This document shows positions 42,957 through 54,200 of a stretch of 64,000 nucleotides of DNA, piece by piece. The stretch covers positions 1,054,001-1,118,000 of the forward strand of contig JARWMV010000244.1 in NCBI GenBank assembly GCA_030998015.1. Direction: 5' to 3'. The notes under the pieces are model-generated. The model did not search any database, was not told the origin of the DNA, and was given only the letters and a program-made list of their open reading frames with translations. The stretch's first letter is position 1, and each line of letters starts with the position of its first letter. Source of the stretch: Ceratorhiza oryzae-sativae (taxonomy: Eukaryota; Basidiomycota; Agaricomycetes; Cantharellales; Ceratobasidiaceae). A program made the position numbers and the translations under genes.

Positions 42957-43527
42957 ATGAGATTCTTTCCGTCCTCTCTTTGCTCCCAATTTATCTGGGT
43001 GCAGCGATCCACTATGTCTCTGCAGAGACTGTGGAAACTCTCGCGGAGTTTAAACTCGTTACCACGGACAGCCTCAAAACCCCCATTGTGCCAACCGGAA
43101 ACCTCGCTTTATATTTCACGGATTATAACAAGACCGGGTCGTTACATTTTACTCAAACCAAGTCCCCCGGAGTGAAGCTCACGCTGTGGGGTACATCACT
43201 TTGGACATATACTCGTGAGTTATGAAAACTGTAATATGGTGTGAGGCTTTTACTTACATTCACACGATAGGTCCGGACGGCTTCCCTGGCGGCACAGCTC
43301 CATTTGGCGTGCTCTATCCGTCCCCAGACGAACCCCTTGACATCCGCGATCAACTTGCCGGATTCTACGGGTACGGCTTGGTTAACGGCACTGTTTTCGC
43401 CCTTAATGATGTCTATAAGGGCAAGTGGTGGATTTGCCGCGATACTACCGATAAACTTCCCGTAATCGTGGTTGACGCTAAAGCGAGTAGGGGTTGTCAG
43501 CCCACTTATATAGTTAAATCACCGTAA
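42957..43527 (+). pseudogene. Small secreted protein candidate, frameshift in signal peptide
   Basis: Two exons: 42957-43214 and 43271-43527, with intron 43215-43270 (GTGAGT...GATAG, phase 1). The ATG at 42957 reads MRFFPSSLC, but the rest of the protein is in another frame, in which the same stretch reads SLLPIYLGAAIHYVSA, a hydrophobic signal-peptide core with a small-residue cleavage region. One missing base between about 42966 and 42972 would explain this, so the locus is a pseudogene or has a sequence error. The mature part (about 150 residues) has PVIVVDAKAS and a single Cys pair; no family recognised. Secretion is an inference from the hydrophobic core. Confidence 0.55.
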
Positions 43528-44564
43528 ACATAGTTACTTTGACTCGCGCATGTAACTTTGTACGAATCTGATATCTTGTGTCTGGCTAGTTGAACTTCCG
43601 GAGACGTAAATGTCTATTATTTCTCTCACCATAAAGCAGGGCTGACGTGTATCGTGAGTATGAATGTGTACTCGTCCAAAGCCGATCTGCAAGTTAGAGC
43701 TATTCAGATCATAGTGTCTGAATAAGCCAAATGAGTTCTAACTAGTAAATTGGCTTTTGGCCGAGGCAGGGGGTTTACTTGGTGCCTTTGATCACACATC
43801 AAGAAAACAGGTTTTTGCGCACTAAAATATCACGAACCTGTTGAGGCTGTTGAGAATGTTGAAACAAAACTTCCGCCGGGAGCTCTTTTGGACATGTTGA
43901 ACAGCCCGGGCGGCGGTCTGCATAAATGCCTGGGTCCCAAATTGTCCCAATGATGTATATATGATAAGTGGCCCAGCCCGAGCCCCTTGACCTTGCTTCC
44001 GCCTCTGGGGCTAGTCGTACCACTGAACCACGGCAGAAATTTCACGGCAATTATTGATTCCGTGATGTTTTTTATATGCAATATCAGAAGCTCGTGCGGC
44101 TAAGATACAAGCCACGGGACGAAACACATGAGATGGCACAGATAAGACTCAACACAACACTTGCAGGCCACCATGGACTCTGCACTGCTACCGGGTGACA
44201 TGCTACTGGTCAATAAACAGTGGGCGTACTAAAGCTCTGAGTTCTATCCAAAACATGAATGATAAGAAGGCTGAAATGTCTAACGAATTAACAATTACTA
44301 TTTGCACAAGCACGGGAAACTCAGCATCCTTGGACACCCCACCTGGAGATTCTTTAGAAACTTTGTATATATATCTACGAATAGAATATATCCAATGTGC
44401 AGCGTGCTCAAGACAATGCCAAAAGCGCACGTGTGATTCACCAGTGGAAAGACTATGTCGAATGCTGAATAGCTATGGGGCTGAAGGTCCCCCTTTATAC
44501 ACAATAGGGGCTGCATTCATGAATGCGTGGAACGATATAGAACACATGTGCTTTGATTCACAGT
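43528..44564. other. Unassigned region
   Basis: No recognised gene. A plus frame at 44195-44587 (130 codons, Cys-rich in its centre) ends inside the MITE at 44565 and has no domain. The minus strand at about 44005-44035 resembles a tRNA A-box (GTGGTTCAGTGGTA), but no tRNA fold or B-box follows. Confidence 0.4.
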
Positions 44565-44714
44565 GGATGACTTCCCGTAAGAGCTAAAACTAAAGCTAAG
44601 CTATTCTAAAGGCGGAATGATTACAACGTGGAGTAATCAGACATTAATAACTTATGACGTCATACAGACTTTAGCTTAGCTTAGCTTAGATTTGGCCCTT
44701 ACGGGAAGTCATCC
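44565..44714. mobile_element. 150-bp MITE, TIR ggatgacttcccgtaag, TSD agt
   Basis: The ends GGATGACTTCCCGTAAG and CTTACGGGAAGTCATCC are perfect 17-bp inverted repeats; further inside AAAGCTAAGCT pairs with AGCTTAGCTTAG-type sequence. AGT occurs at 44562-44564 and 44715-44717, a possible 3-bp target duplication. Too short to code; non-autonomous DNA transposon. Confidence 0.8.
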
Positions 44715-44717
44715 AGT

Positions 44718-45810
44718 ATCTTGCTAGTGCCTTTGGGTGTGAGGCCGTTCTACTATGAATATGATTTCTACAGATTCAACCTGTTCAGTCCAGTGGATGG
44801 TGACGTTGGAGAGTGAGTTTGCGTCTTCTTCAATGATGATTCAGCTTCTTTTCGACGCTGGAATAGGGGGGTGTACCCCTGGAGTTTGGTCATGTATGCT
44901 CGGTCTCGTAATCTTATCGTTTTCCACTACCTCGCACACCCGTCCCCAACGCTGTTGCTTGCACCACGCACCAATCCGATATTTAGAGAAGAACGCGAAG
45001 TTGGAGAGCCAAATGCTGCCTCCACTCGGTTGGCAGTGCCAGAGACCAGATGACGGGAACAGCCGCCAATTGATAACTACCCTCTCGTTGTCTGTGGTAC
45101 GTGCGAGGGGCCTTTGGACCGGAATCATGGTCCCCCTAGGCAGCCTTGGATTACTTGTAAAGCGGCGATAGGCAACTAGTAGTTCTATGCGCTCCCGGTA
45201 TCACGCCACACGCTTCATCTCCTTTCCCGGTTCCAGTAGTGCTCTAAGCAGCCTCCTCGCATCCCCAAAAATACGTAGTAATCGAGGCAATACAATATTA
45301 TATTTAACCCAGCGTTGACGGAAAGTGAACATCGTGAACACTCCTGATTTAGGACCAGCCGAGCGTGGTGGCCGATCCTCGGCAAATGTGTGCCTGGAAG
45401 TACAGTAATTCTCGCAGAACCAAGGCTATTTTCCGTTACTTTTGAATGAAAATCAACACTGCCGATCGATTATATGCGCGCACTCGCGTATTACCATACT
45501 TGAACAAAACCAATTAGATGAGTTAATGCTCCCAGCCGTGATAATGGAGTGGTTTGTAGCGCTCATTAATAGAAGGGTCGCACTAAATCCAGTATGAAGC
45601 CGACATCTGAGCATATACGTCATGCAAGTTGAGCTAAGAGAGCTTCAGGAAGCTGGCACGGAAGCATTTGGGGCACTTCTGAATCGTCAAACGTCGATCG
45701 GATCATATATCAGCATAAATTTCCCTTGTAAAAAACAGATAGATTATACAGCGGGGGTGTAGCGAGAAACCATTGTCCAGCCCATTCAACGCCGTTTGGG
45801 ATTAGCCCAT
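44718..45810. other. Unassigned intergenic sequence
   Basis: No gene recognised. A plus frame 44755-45171 is open but has no domain, and its codon composition is not convincing. CG content is normal, so it lies outside the decayed repeat block. Confidence 0.4.
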
Positions 45811-46497
45811 TTAAACAGGCACCTTGAGAGAATCATTAGAATGTGCATCACCGCCCTGGTAAGGGGATGTAGTGTTTGAATTGTCTTGCGTGAAATTTCC
45901 CATAGGAATACCAATGGAGCCACCAGTAACATGGAGTTTTCCGCCGGCGCTAGGTCGATGTTGTTAGCCACGGCCTGAATGAAACGCTATAGGGCAAACT
46001 CACCATTCGACGCCGTTGTAACCCTCCCTCGACAATGCCCTCCAGCACAATACCAACAGTGCCAGTGTAATCGTGCCCTCGACGAGAGCAAGCGTGCCCG
46101 ATATAGCATCGATGATATCGGCGGCCATCCAACCCTCAAGGGCGTAGTTGGCGATCACACATAGAGCCGTTATCCCACCGCCAAACCAGCAAATCATACA
46201 AAGGGCCAGGGGCCATATATTACCCGCGTGCTTGAGCAACGGCGGTGTAGGGCATCGCGGGGTCGTCCTTAGCTTTTTGTACTTGACAAGAAGGCACATG
46301 ATGGTGATGTTGTGGATGAGAGTAACGCCGAAAGCAGCGGGGATAACAAACAACGAAACCATCCCGAGCCGAACCATACTCAGGCCAAACGAGGCGTTTG
46401 AGACGATCAAAGAAACAATGAGCAGCCGGCTGACCAGCTTCCCCCGGGAGCTCTCCGAAAAGTCAGAACTGCGGCCAAGGGCGAGTGAAGCTGACAT
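45811..46497 (-). CDS. Four-TM membrane protein (210 aa)
   Basis: Two exons: 46004-46497 and 45811-45949, intron 45950-46003 (54 bp, GTGAGT...CCTAG, phase 2). The spliced frame gives 210 residues. Four hydrophobic segments at about residues 23-45 (LLIVSLIVSNASFG), 48-72 (SLFVIPAAFGVTLIHNI), 94-116 (WPLALCMICWFGGGITAL) and 130-152 (SGTLALVEGTITLALLVL) are followed by a hydrophilic Asn/Gly/Ser-rich tail. The layout resembles MARVEL-like four-helix proteins common in Agaricomycetes, but no signature residue proves it. The ATG at 46497 has a good context (CCAAAGATGTC). A TATATA box lies about 55-60 bp upstream (46552-46560). Confidence 0.75.
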
Positions 46498-46559
46498 CTT
46501 TGGTAAGTGAAACGGGGGCGGATACCGTTCTAGGTAACGGGTTGTGCAAGAATATATAG

Positions 46560-49312
46560 CGGCAGGATTGGCGACGGGTCGACCGTGGATTAAGCAGTGC
46601 TGGTATCACGATGCTGCTGGGAGTAAACTGAAGCTTCGTTTGCCAAACAGGCACAATGAGCGCTGATGCTGTGCATCACGAGCCGGCTTGCCTAGCTCGG
46701 GCTTTTTTACTCCTGCTAGAACGCTTGGACTGGGATGAAGAAAGAAATGAAATTCGAAGAAGTTAAGTTTACAATTTTGAAATAGTCAGGAGTCAGTACG
46801 GTGACGAAGAATGTATATACGTCATGAACTACGAGCTGTTCTCATATCTTGTTCATGCTGGCCCGTGCACGTGGTAGTGTTTTCCACGATTTGACTATTG
46901 GAATCCATTAAAATCGACAAGATCTTATTAGGAGGAATCCCCGTGGACTGGTTGAAAAGATCGTTACCTTCAAACAGGCGAGGAAGTGTTTCGTCTCGGA
47001 TGGCCGACATAGCTTTGCCGTTTATAACTTCTCGAAGTTCTACGTACTTGGAAGGGTTATTGAGAGGCATACCTAATCGAATACTGTGCTAATAGACCCA
47101 GTCGGTACATTGGGTGCGCATACATCGACGAACTGAACGACTGAGAGATCCAGCTTTGTCTTATTGATATATGGTGTGGGACCGCAGTGCGCGTACGATG
47201 GGGCTCGCTCTATGTTTGATCTCGGTGTTCACATTCTCGGATATGAGTAACTGGCCAGCTGATCGCTTGCTCACAGCCTCGAATCTGCCTCATCTTTCAT
47301 CCTCAATCTTGACTAAACTCACAGACACGGATTGAGTTGCTGTAGTTGAGACGAATGCTGGGTATTTCAACGAAGAGAAAACCGCCCACAAACTCGATAC
47401 CAAGCGGCGGCATTGCCTGCTTTCCTTAGGGAGGACTGATGTCTTGGGAAACCACGTGACACGAGGTTTTTTTTTTTTTTTGGCATTCAATTTTAACGAG
47501 ACACGTGACACGAGGCACAACACGACTGGATCAGTAGCTCGCTGCAGGGTGGTCATTCGACGCTCGACTGGACTATATCACACCATCCGCGCTCCTTCCT
47601 CATCATGAACGATACCTGTCGCCTCGAAACCACAAGATCTAACATCGGCAAACGCTTGTCCTGCTCTCCGATTTACCTATGTGCTGTCTGTTCGATGACG
47701 TAGACCATAGAACACGTTGCGGCTCAGTCCAGCCATCTCCATGTCCGCTGGGTTAACTACAACAACGAATCGACAGTAATCTCGGCAGTTGTTGCGCTGT
47801 TAATTTTTGACACACTCGTTGCGTGCTACGTGATTCATATCGTTCGAATGCCCTCGGCTTTGCACATGCATATGCATCAGTGTCCACTATGTCATCGCGC
47901 TTTGTTATCCTATGTCACCTTCGTTATCACTATGCGTCCCGCCGATCACACGAGCACAGAGCCGCACATATACTTTTATCATCCACTGGGACCCTCGCCA
48001 GCATCAGAAGGTAGCCTGGCGAGCCGGATTAGGTTGTGGTGCCCCTTGGCAAGGGTGGCCACACGAACAAACCACCAGCTCTGAGGCCCTCCTCCTACTC
48101 AAGCACGTTCAAACGGTATGGGGAATCAGGTGTTTGTCCCTCCGGGGAATGACAATGTGCATTTCAAATTCAAGTGAGAGGAGTCGAGTCGGTAGCACAA
48201 TGAGCGGGTGAGTATTGGCAAATTTGGTTCAAAAGCCATTTGTTAAAAGGCGAGCTTTCGCAACCAGCTCGTATCCCAGCTTCGGAGGCCAGGAGCTGAA
48301 TGTGCTGACCTCTACGATGATGTACGTGTTCCAAACCCTAGCCTTTTCAACCGGGCTCGATGTTTCACTCGACAGTAGTGGTTGATCGGTGGGTCGGAGC
48401 CTCGAGCATGGCTTATTCCTTGCTGCGTCATAAATCTTGACGCATGGTGCCATCTTTCTCTCTTGGTTTACGCTGGATAGCTCCCCACTACAAAATGAAT
48501 GTTAGGGGTCTTATGCAAAATAGGATGTGAGGCAAATTGGCACAGGTAAGTTCCGTTCCAATACCTCACTTAGGCGAACTGAGGCTACAGTCGGGGAGCA
48601 ATATTTTCTCTGAGCTACAATCCACCGGTATTTCTCCTTCGCTCTCATGCTCATATTCTCCATCACGTTTCGTCGCTTGTTTGTGGTTCGCACGCCTTGC
48701 GCTCCGGTAATCGTGTTTCTTTGCGTCTACGCTGCCGAACTTTACTCGCGGTTGTAATTTTCATCGTTTGCTCAATTGATTCCAACCATCCCCGCGCTTC
48801 GCACTCGTCTCCCATCTCCTGAGAGTCACTTCGCGCCTATGGGCTGTCCGAGGCATGTGATTTCGATTAAGCTTTTGCGGGTAAACAAGCGCTTCTGCCG
48901 GTGGGGCGATCATCAGCGGCGTTTTTGACTCAAGGGAGGATGATTGTCCTATCCACCACGTGAGTCTTGCTGACGCCGCAACCATTCTAGCCAAGATCTC
49001 AGTATAAGATAATCACAAAAACGTCGCAAAGCGCATGTTCGCCATCCACGATACCGTTGAATGCGCAATGAAGTCTAGGCCTCGGCTCAGACTGAGGGGG
49101 TTGGCTTCTATTTTGGTGTTCCCACCCGACTGGGACGGGCCTGCGTCGAATAGTCGATAAATCTCCTAACCATGCACGATACACTCAGTGCACTCCGTCT
49201 GCCGGTCTGGTTCGTAGCACCTACAGACATTTCCCTCCCGGGCTGGTAGGCGATGAGAGCTCCCTTTAGCGGCCAGTCCGTGCGCTGGGGGGGCTAACAT
49301 TTATCCCGCAAC
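46560..49312. other. Weakly supported coding candidates only
   Basis: Minus frames 46822-47070 (82 codons, amphipathic, LPRLFEGNDLFNQ) and 48229-48453 (74 codons, ATG in context AGAAAGATGG) could be exons of small genes, but neither shows a domain or a clear splice partner. A T-run occurs at 47468-47480. Nothing else could be supported. Confidence 0.3.
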
Positions 49313-50313
49313 ATGGGAGCCCCATCTCTCGCGACTGCCGAAACCCTCCGGGCTTTGGCATCCCTGCTCACTTCTTCCCTCATTCTCTCCCATCCTTCCC
49401 TCTCCCTCGTCTGCGAAGTTTGTGGTCACTCAACTGGCGAGGAGCGCCGAACCGGCTGGAAAGTGGATGGAAAGCCCATGTGATACTCTAGCGCATGATT
49501 TGTGCCATAAGAGACAGCGTGAGTATGTTATCAAGTCGAGACATGCGTTTGAGCTAATGATATAACCCCGAGCAGCCTTGGTCCGCTCTCCAAGGGCCAC
49601 GAAAACATACCATCTACTCTTCCTCCTTCAGCTTCGACTAAGGGCCGAAGCTTCCCTAGTCGACTCTTTCCCCCGCCCGACCTGGCGGTTCCCACCTCGA
49701 CGACGCCCTCGCGCCATTCCCACGTTGCTCCCTCCTGAAATCCGGGCTGTCCACCTACCACCCAAGATCCGGCGTACGAGGTTCGGCGGCCCACTCACTC
49801 CTTGACCTGCCCACACCCAACCCAGGAGACTCCCGCCGCCGCCCAAGGTGCCCCCCCACCGTCCCTTATCTCCCGCCCACCTACCAAGCTAGACAACAGC
49901 TCTTTGCAAGACGCATACGAGTCTTTGATCCTTGTCTGGCTCGGTGCCAAGGCGAAGGTCCTGGGTATGATGACGCGCCTGCGCGCTCGAGTAACCGTAC
50001 GCGCGTGACTATTCAGACTCTGGGGTTAGAGGCCTCAGCTCAAAGTTCTCGGGTGGTCAGTCCGGGTGGTGCTGTCAACCGGCCTCGGCGCATTCGTCAC
50101 GCTTAGGCGAAGCAGGGTAGAGGAACCCAAGGTCACCGATCGAGTACCGGCCACCACTCTCGGCCCCGACTCACCGGTTGCACCCGTCGCTACACCCATC
50201 CTCGCCTCCTTCACCCCTAATCCAAACCTCAAGCCCGCAAAGGCAGCTTCGATATATCGAGCTGTCTTGCCGGCTGGAAGTGTGGGTGAGAGAGCGGTAC
50301 CGCACCTTGCATA
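49313..50313 (+). CDS. Putative Pro/Ser-rich gene, model uncertain
   Basis: Coding character is visible from ATG 49313 (MGAPSLATAETLRALASLL), which reaches a Cys pair (VCEVCGHSTGEERRTGWK) before a stop at 49480. A donor at GTGATA (49481) and acceptor near 49575 would continue into a Ser/Pro-rich frame. Further plausible exons lie at 49802-49965 (LDNSSLQDAYESLILVWLG) and 50105-50313 (PVAPVATPILASFTPNPN). The Cys pair recalls the first half of a GATA-type finger, but the second pair was not found. It may be a degraded gene. Confidence 0.35.
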
Positions 50314-51298
50314 GGTACATTGGTACCTTGGACGTGAGGGAGAGCTAGGGGCGACGCTAGCCGGGCGCGATCAGACTTCCGTGTGGAACGGGGGCTTCTA
50401 CTGGAGCGCGCCGAGCTGTCTCACCCCGAGTCGACCGTCAACGCCTCTTGTCGAGGATCCCGAGGAGGGACGGCTATGGTACAGATTGCCGGGTTCCGAG
50501 AACTGGAGCAAGAAGGTGTGGACGATTTGGAGTGGGGTGCACTGAGACGGTGAGCCGGGTGCCCCACTGATGCGCGTCGCCGTAGCTGGATATGGCGTAA
50601 GTCTATCATGCGTACTCTATTTCTTAATCTCATTTGGTATTTTCTCTAGCTTCTCTCCCGTGGTCGGATGACTGTATGCCGCTGGTCGTGGCAGTCGGGT
50701 CTTACTAGTAGTTGCTTTTCATGTCATACTCATACTTGTCTTCTATTTCATGTATTATTTTACTTTAACTCATTTTCCCTCTTCCAAGATGGCCCCTGAC
50801 TACTGGTCTGGCGTGCCGGGTATGCATGTATGCATATATATCCTGGCCCTCCCTCGGAAAAACTAAACCTCGTTCAACAATCATCAATTGAGTACTCGCA
50901 ATGCGGTCCCGCCGGCTTCACTGCATTCGTTTACCATTACTACTCATCGAGCGCCCACACCCCCTCAGCATTGGTGATCTTACGTTTTAAGAACTTCATT
51001 TGCACTCGGTCATTCGGAGGTTCTTAATGCAAATAAACATGGCAAAATTCAATGCAAACGGACAACATAGTGAGGCCGGCACTTGGGTGTGAAGACTGAA
51101 TAAAACGCCGTAGAAACATATATCTCGTATGGAAAAGCTGTAGAAGCCATCAATAAATCGGTCGGTTCGTGAAATCAATCGGAGAGTTATTACAAATTAG
51201 GGTCAGATAGTGAGAGTATCAAAAGGGTTGAACGTTTGGGAGGTCGTTACCTTTACCAAAGACACTCAGTGATCAGCTCGGACGTCCACTCTCCTCAC
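50314..51298. other. Intergenic, 3' side of TOR
   Basis: No gene recognised. It contains the presumptive 3' flanks of the plus-strand candidate ending near 50313 and of TOR ending at 51299. Plus-strand CG-poor stretches around 50640-50780 are T-rich. Confidence 0.4.
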
Positions 51299-54200
51299 TC
51301 ACCAGAACGCACACCATCCGCTGAAGCTTTGGCACAGGTTCTCGTACTATCGGCGACATTATGAGTTTCGCGGTAGAGCACTTAGGTTGATACTAACCGA
51401 TGTCGCTTGTTCGATGAGCTGAAGCACCTGATTCACCGTAGACAGCGAGTCTGGAGTATTGAAATCGCGACCTTTTGTGTAGCTACGTGAGCACAAGCTC
51501 TGAATGGCCTGTTCATACTCACCAGTGAGTTTATCTCGAACGCGGTTGTATACGGCTAGAGCTCGTTGGTCTCGTATTTCCTGCTTGGGACCAACATCGC
51601 CGCTGCGCTCTACGAAAGAGATAACGGTCAGCACCTCCATACGGGTAGCCTTGCAGGTACGGACCGTCAAAAATGTCCTGTTAGGGTGATTTGAGTAATC
51701 TGTGATTAATTATAATAGCGGTGGGGCACATACATTTTCATCCGCTCGGACTCTTCGATTCGGGATGCTCGGCGCTCCAATCGTTGTTCGTTGTGCCCCA
51801 GCCTCAGGGTTAGGTGCTGGAAGGCCACCACGGAGCTGTCCGCCTCGCATGCTGCCGGGACCGCCTGCGGTAGCAGCGGCCGCGGCAGCAGCCAATTGCA
51901 TTAATCGCCAATTGACGAGTGGATCCCAAACGAACGCTTCCAACACTGAGAGCAGAGAGTCCTTGTTCCGCCGTAAAACCTCCATCGTGATGACGCAGGT
52001 GTTTCGGTACGAGCCTTGCCCCTTAATCCCACTAACCTGCCAAGGGTGTAAGTTGTTTGCGCATATATCGAGAAGTGGTTGGCACACCTCCATAGCTTTA
52101 GTGAGCATACGGGTCAGTCGGAAAGGAACTCGCTCTGGATACTTTTCACGATTCATCCTATCGTTATACCATGAGCACGGCGATATACGTCTAGCCTCGT
52201 CAAAAACACTCACGCAACTTCGAAGCAATCTCCGAAATCAATGTGGATGACCTTTCCAGTAATTCGGTGAATGAGCAAGTTGGAGGGGTGCCGATCTCCA
52301 AGCCCAAGGATATAGCCGACCATGCTTGTGACAGCCAAGGATCGTGTGTAGGTCGTCCGCCTTTCCAGCCATTCTTCGGAATTGGTGCTTTTTAACCATA
52401 GAATGCGATACAAGTCTTGACCAGTGGTGTTGTCTAACGCATACTCGAACACTTCGACCTTTTGGATAAGAGTAAGACATCTAGTTATTCCGGTTAGCGT
52501 ATGCTATTTTCCAGCGTTCCAATGCTTACTCATAATCTGGTGCCATCTACAATAATCAACGTTACCAAATCGTGTGCTTGAGATTTATGTGTTGACTCAC
52601 CTGAAGCATTAGCCGATATTCGATGTTTAGAAGGATCTTTCGCGTTTCTGTATAGATCCGACTCAATGAAAGCATCTCAAATAAAATGGGAGAGCCAACC
52701 TCGATAGTCACGAATGAGGACGTGCAGAGTTTCTGTTTGTTGAACCCATCCCATGAGGCCGACGTTCGGGGCAAGAGGAACGATTGGATACCGTTGTATG
52801 TGAAGTGAACGCTTGAAACTATCAGGATCTTGTGATAGCAGCGTATTGACGAGGCCAAACAGCTGCATTGCACGCTCGTCTTGGCGCAAATCCTCGTGTC
52901 CTAAATTCCCATATATTGAGCTTGTTGTTCGAAAAATGGTTTGAAGCTCACCTTTCAGCCCGAATTGATATTCCTTGCCGTCACTGCCAACAATCGTCAT
53001 GCGCCGAGGGCGTTGCTTCGATGCAATGATTGCAAGGTTGGGAGAAAAGCTGGCAATGGTAACCACCGGACCACCAACTGAGTAGGAGCCTATTCGAAAC
53101 GTAGATGAGCGCGCTGAAAAACTGAGGCACAGGAACTGCGAACCAGGAATAGCCAAACGCAGGTTTCGTGCTCGCTTTAGTATAGGGCTAGCAAACTGCA
53201 GATCTAGAAGAGGCATTCCTGCCAACTGCCGCTCGATACGCTTGAAAACAATATAGTATCTACGGAAAATTAGCGGCTAATTCCCCAGGTAGTTTCCACA
53301 AACCCACATATCCCAAGCCGCTGTAAGATCGCGCACATTGCCATAGGTTTGATAGGCGCGGGTATGCTCGCGAGCTTGAGCAAGTTGTTCTCCGAAGTTC
53401 TGCAAGAAGGACCTTTCGCGCGTGGTGGCGCCGCCCTGTCGGTAGCACGTTACTAAAATCCCGCTGCAGAATATTTGATATATACCCGCTCTAGCTGAGC
53501 ATGTAACGGCTCTAGGACAGCAATCATGCCCTCTGGATCTCGTTCGGTGAAGTATAACCTTGACGCTTCTTCCAGTCCCTCATGCCACATTTCCGGCCAA
53601 AGGATTGCAACTCGAATTAGCTCCTGACTAATCGAAAGGGCCTCCTCAACTAGCACATTGTTCTGGGCCCTCATCCTGTCAAGAATCAACAAGGCCGCTT
53701 GCTTCCGAGCCACACTTGTACTCCGAGAGGCGACTGATAGCGGATAGATCAACGCTTGAGGATGTGCTTGCGCAACACCTAGAAGCAGGCTGTTGATTAG
53801 ATTTCGAATCAGCGGGCTAGGAGTCTGGATCCTGGCAATAATCTGGTAAAGGAAGCTTTGAGCCCCAATAGAGGCACTGTGGGCTTGGACGTACTTGGGG
53901 TATAACATCCAGCCAAGTGTCTGCTGGCAACGCCGATATCCCTTCCGCCATATCCTTGTGGACAGCCTGGACGAATGTCAGATACAGAACTTCTAAATAA
54001 TGCAGTATGATACTCACTGGATGAGCACCATATTTGAACCACATTGTCTACAAGATACAATGATTACTATGATAGACCTGAAGGCACGAATAAAGCTGTA
54101 CGAACCAGTAACCGAAGACTATCTTGAAGGCTTGTGATTTTCCTCAGCTCGATGCTTCGGAAAAAGCCTGCTAGCGGTTAGTGATTAACCAGGCCGGAGG

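Noticed and set aside
43979..44040. tRNA gene or tRNA-derived SINE on the minus strand
   Set aside because: Only an A-box-like GTGGTTCAGTGGTA is present; no B-box, anticodon stem or acceptor pairing was found.
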